A stretch of 31,790 nucleotides of DNA, taken from Clostridiales bacterium. GTDB lineage: Bacteria > Bacillota > Clostridia > Oscillospirales > Oscillospiraceae. Below, piece after piece: positions 30,399-31,790 of this stretch. The notes under the pieces are model-generated. The model was not told the DNA's origin. It saw nothing but the letters and a program-made list of their open reading frames with translations, and searched no databases. How positions within the stretch are numbered: position 1 is the first letter of the stretch; the number at the start of each line of letters is the position of its first letter. Position numbers and translations under genes: made by a program. The stretch is from positions 24,660-56,449 of the forward strand of contig DQIA01000112.1 of NCBI GenBank assembly GCA_003525905.1, read 5' to 3'.

Positions 30399-31007
30399 CT
30401 ATTTCCGGGCCAGCATGCACAGCCAGCCCTTTTCGTTCTTATGGATCTCGATGTCATGGAAGCCCGCCTGCTCCAGCGCAGCCTGCAGCTGCACATCGCG
30501 GTAGATCGTCATGCCCGCGATCCGCTCGGTCCATTTCTCGTCCTTGTCCGTGTCGCCGCTGGATTCGTTGCAGAGGAAAAATACCCCGCCCGGCTTCAGC
30601 ACACGGAAGACCTCGCGGAAGCACTGCGGCAGATCAGGCCAGAAATAAACGGTCTCAAACGCCGTGACAGCGTCGAACCACGAGGCCGCAAAGATCATCT
30701 CAGCCACACTGCCCTGCCAGACCACGCAGCGTCCCTCACGGATGGCGGCATCATTGAGCTTGCGCGACTTTTCGACGCTGACGGCAGAATAGTCTATGCC
30801 CTTGACGATACCCTGCGGGCACCGCTTCAGGAGCTTTTTCAGATTCGCTCCGCCGCCGCAGCCGCAGTCCAGCACACGGGCATCCGGCGAAAGCGGCAGG
30901 AACCGCATGCCCCAGTGCGCCAGGGAACGATGGCCAACATTCATCAGGGAGACCATGAGCTTTCCGCCCAGGCCGTCCGGCTTGCGGGTATTATCAAAGA
31001 AAGACAT
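30399..31007 (-). CDS. UbiE-like class I SAM methyltransferase
   Basis: 202 aa. SAM-binding motif VLDCGCGGGANLKKLL (about residues 45-60), acidic loop VKGIDYSAVSVEKSR (about 68-82), motif II in WFDAVTAFETVYFWPDL (about 109-125) and LKPGGVFFLCNE (about 137-148), the normal Methyltransf_11 order. ATG lies 6 bases after the stop of the LCM-type gene. Cytosolic; substrate unknown. Likely first or second step in this methyltransferase-rich operon. Confidence 0.9.
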   Translation of the reverse strand: MSFFDNTRKPDGLGGKLMVSLMNVGHRSLAHWGMRFLPLSPDARVLDCGCGGGANLKKLLKRCPQGIVKGIDYSAVSVEKSRKLNDAAIREGRCVVWQGSVAEMIFAASWFDAVTAFETVYFWPDLPQCFREVFRVLKPGGVFFLCNESSGDTDKDEKWTERIAGMTIYRDVQLQAALEQAGFHDIEIHKNEKGWLCMLARK

Positions 31008-31013
31008 GCTACC

Positions 31014-31790
31014 TCACTTCCTCTCCAGAACGATGATCTTGTTGGAAATATTGCGGATGGCCGGTATTTTGCCCAGCAGCTTATAAACGGGCACAAACTC
31101 CGCCATGCCCTCCGTCAGGCTGTGCTCCTCCCGCAGGCGGAAATCCGGCAGCAGGGCGGCCAGCGCCGCGCCGTTCTTCACGCCCCAGGTAAATTTTGCG
31201 TGGCTGCCCTCGATCGACTTTTCCCGGAAGCGTTTGACGACCATGGGATTCATCGTCTCGGCCAGCACCGTCGCGCTGCGGAAGCGCCCGGCGATCACGG
31301 AAAATATGCGCTGCACGTCTGTCTCCGTCAGATACATCGTCAGGCCCTCGATGATGACCAGTGCCGGGGTATCCTGCTCAGCGATGCACCCGCCCCAGTC
31401 GTCCATGGCGGACATGGCGATCTGCGAGATCGCACCATTTTCCGTCAAAAGCCTCTGCCGGACGGCAATGGTCTCCGGCAGGTCAAGGTTATACCAGCGG
31501 CCATAGCCCTCCATCCGGTAGCACCGCGTGTCCAGCCCGCAGGCGACGTTGACGACCGTACCGCCCGGATGCTCCTGCAGCCACGCGCCGGTCAGCCGGT
31601 CCAGCACGATGGTGCGGGCAATGACGCCGCTGTGCATGGCTTTGTCCCGGTCCGCCAGGGAGAAATCATATTGCAGGCCGCCGATGGTCTCCTCGGCCTT
31701 GCGGTCGCGGATCGCACCGCGCCCGCTGCTCTCCTTGGCGCGGGCATAGACCGTCTGCAACATCGTCTCCGGCACGCCGGAGAGCGTGAT
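31014..31790 (-). CDS. LCM/PPM1-like class I SAM methyltransferase, copy 2 (5' end outside window)
   Basis: Open to the right edge; 258 codons visible. The frame at the edge reads ITLSGVPETMLQTVYARAKES, the usual N-terminal motif of COG3315 methyltransferases; the true start is just outside, and GTG 31775 is probably internal. SAM motif VVNVACGLDTRCYRM (about 73-87 of the visible frame from 31775), WYNLDLPETIAVRQ, VIIEGLTMYLTETDVQRIF. It is closer to typical LCM-type proteins than copy 1. Ends with a compact C-terminus. Confidence 0.88.
   Translation of the reverse strand: MTLSGVPETMLQTVYARAKESSGRGAIRDRKAEETIGGLQYDFSLADRDKAMHSGVIARTIVLDRLTGAWLQEHPGGTVVNVACGLDTRCYRMEGYGRWYNLDLPETIAVRQRLLTENGAISQIAMSAMDDWGGCIAEQDTPALVIIEGLTMYLTETDVQRIFSVIAGRFRSATVLAETMNPMVVKRFREKSIEGSHAKFTWGVKNGAALAALLPDFRLREEHSLTEGMAEFVPVYKLLGKIPAIRNISNKIIVLERK

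Noticed and set aside
1..31790. CRISPR arrays, tRNA or rRNA genes, prophage or conjugative genes
   Set aside because: No direct repeats at regular spacing, no cloverleaf or rRNA sequence, no phage, integrase or relaxase proteins seen.

Overview
The window is GC-rich chromosomal DNA from an anaerobic, endospore-forming member of the Clostridia. I infer a gut Oscillospiraceae/Ruminococcaceae-type genome, but no 16S rRNA or other phylogenetic marker is present to fix the genus. The support is spoIIR, a ribosomal protein L27 with the Firmicutes cleavable N-terminal extension next to its protease gene prp, an NfnAB-type transhydrogenase, a lone sodium-pump decarboxylase beta subunit, and AGGAGG-type ribosome sites with frequent TTG/GTG starts. 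Genes are tightly packed, many with 4-base ATGA/GTGA overlaps, and mostly on the minus strand. No gap exceeds 200 bases. I see no tRNA, rRNA, CRISPR array, transposase or prophage.

Left and middle part (1-21,000) is mainly conserved housekeeping. In transcription order on the minus strand: a two-component system with a small membrane-anchored protein (6871-4075); a FemAB-like peptidoglycan bridge enzyme (3988-2966); and DUF1015 - ispE - spoIIR (2858-100). On the plus strand are a sodium-pump beta subunit with a tiny gamma-like partner (7070-8380) and a MATE exporter (9019-10380), with a frameshifted membrane-protein gene between them. Then comes the rplU - prp - rpmA - obg ribosome-assembly operon (12842-10562). 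It is divergent from apbE plus a NusG-domain-II protein (13019-14361), and the two promoters sit back to back. A CBS-pair protein, nfnB-nfnA (electron bifurcation), and a LytR-CpsA-Psr - prolyl-tRNA-deacylase-like - D-hydroxyacid dehydrogenase - gluQ operon follow.

Right part (21,000-31,790) looks accessory and is the most interesting region. All genes are on the minus strand: an LCM-family methyltransferase (cut by the window edge), a UbiE-like methyltransferase, an MBL-fold hydrolase, an ATC-hydrolase-family protein, a second LCM-family methyltransferase, a second ATC-hydrolase-family protein, a broken DUF6796/alpha-beta-hydrolase chimera and an AraC regulator. After these come a ZinT-like metal-binding lipoprotein and two ABC half-transporters. 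The lipoprotein-ABC cassette is bracketed by two related structured sequence elements (25463-25536 and 21081-21144) that share about 30 nearly identical positions. I could not assign them to a known RNA family. A testable hypothesis is that the cluster takes up and processes a metal-binding, possibly thiazoline-containing, small molecule.
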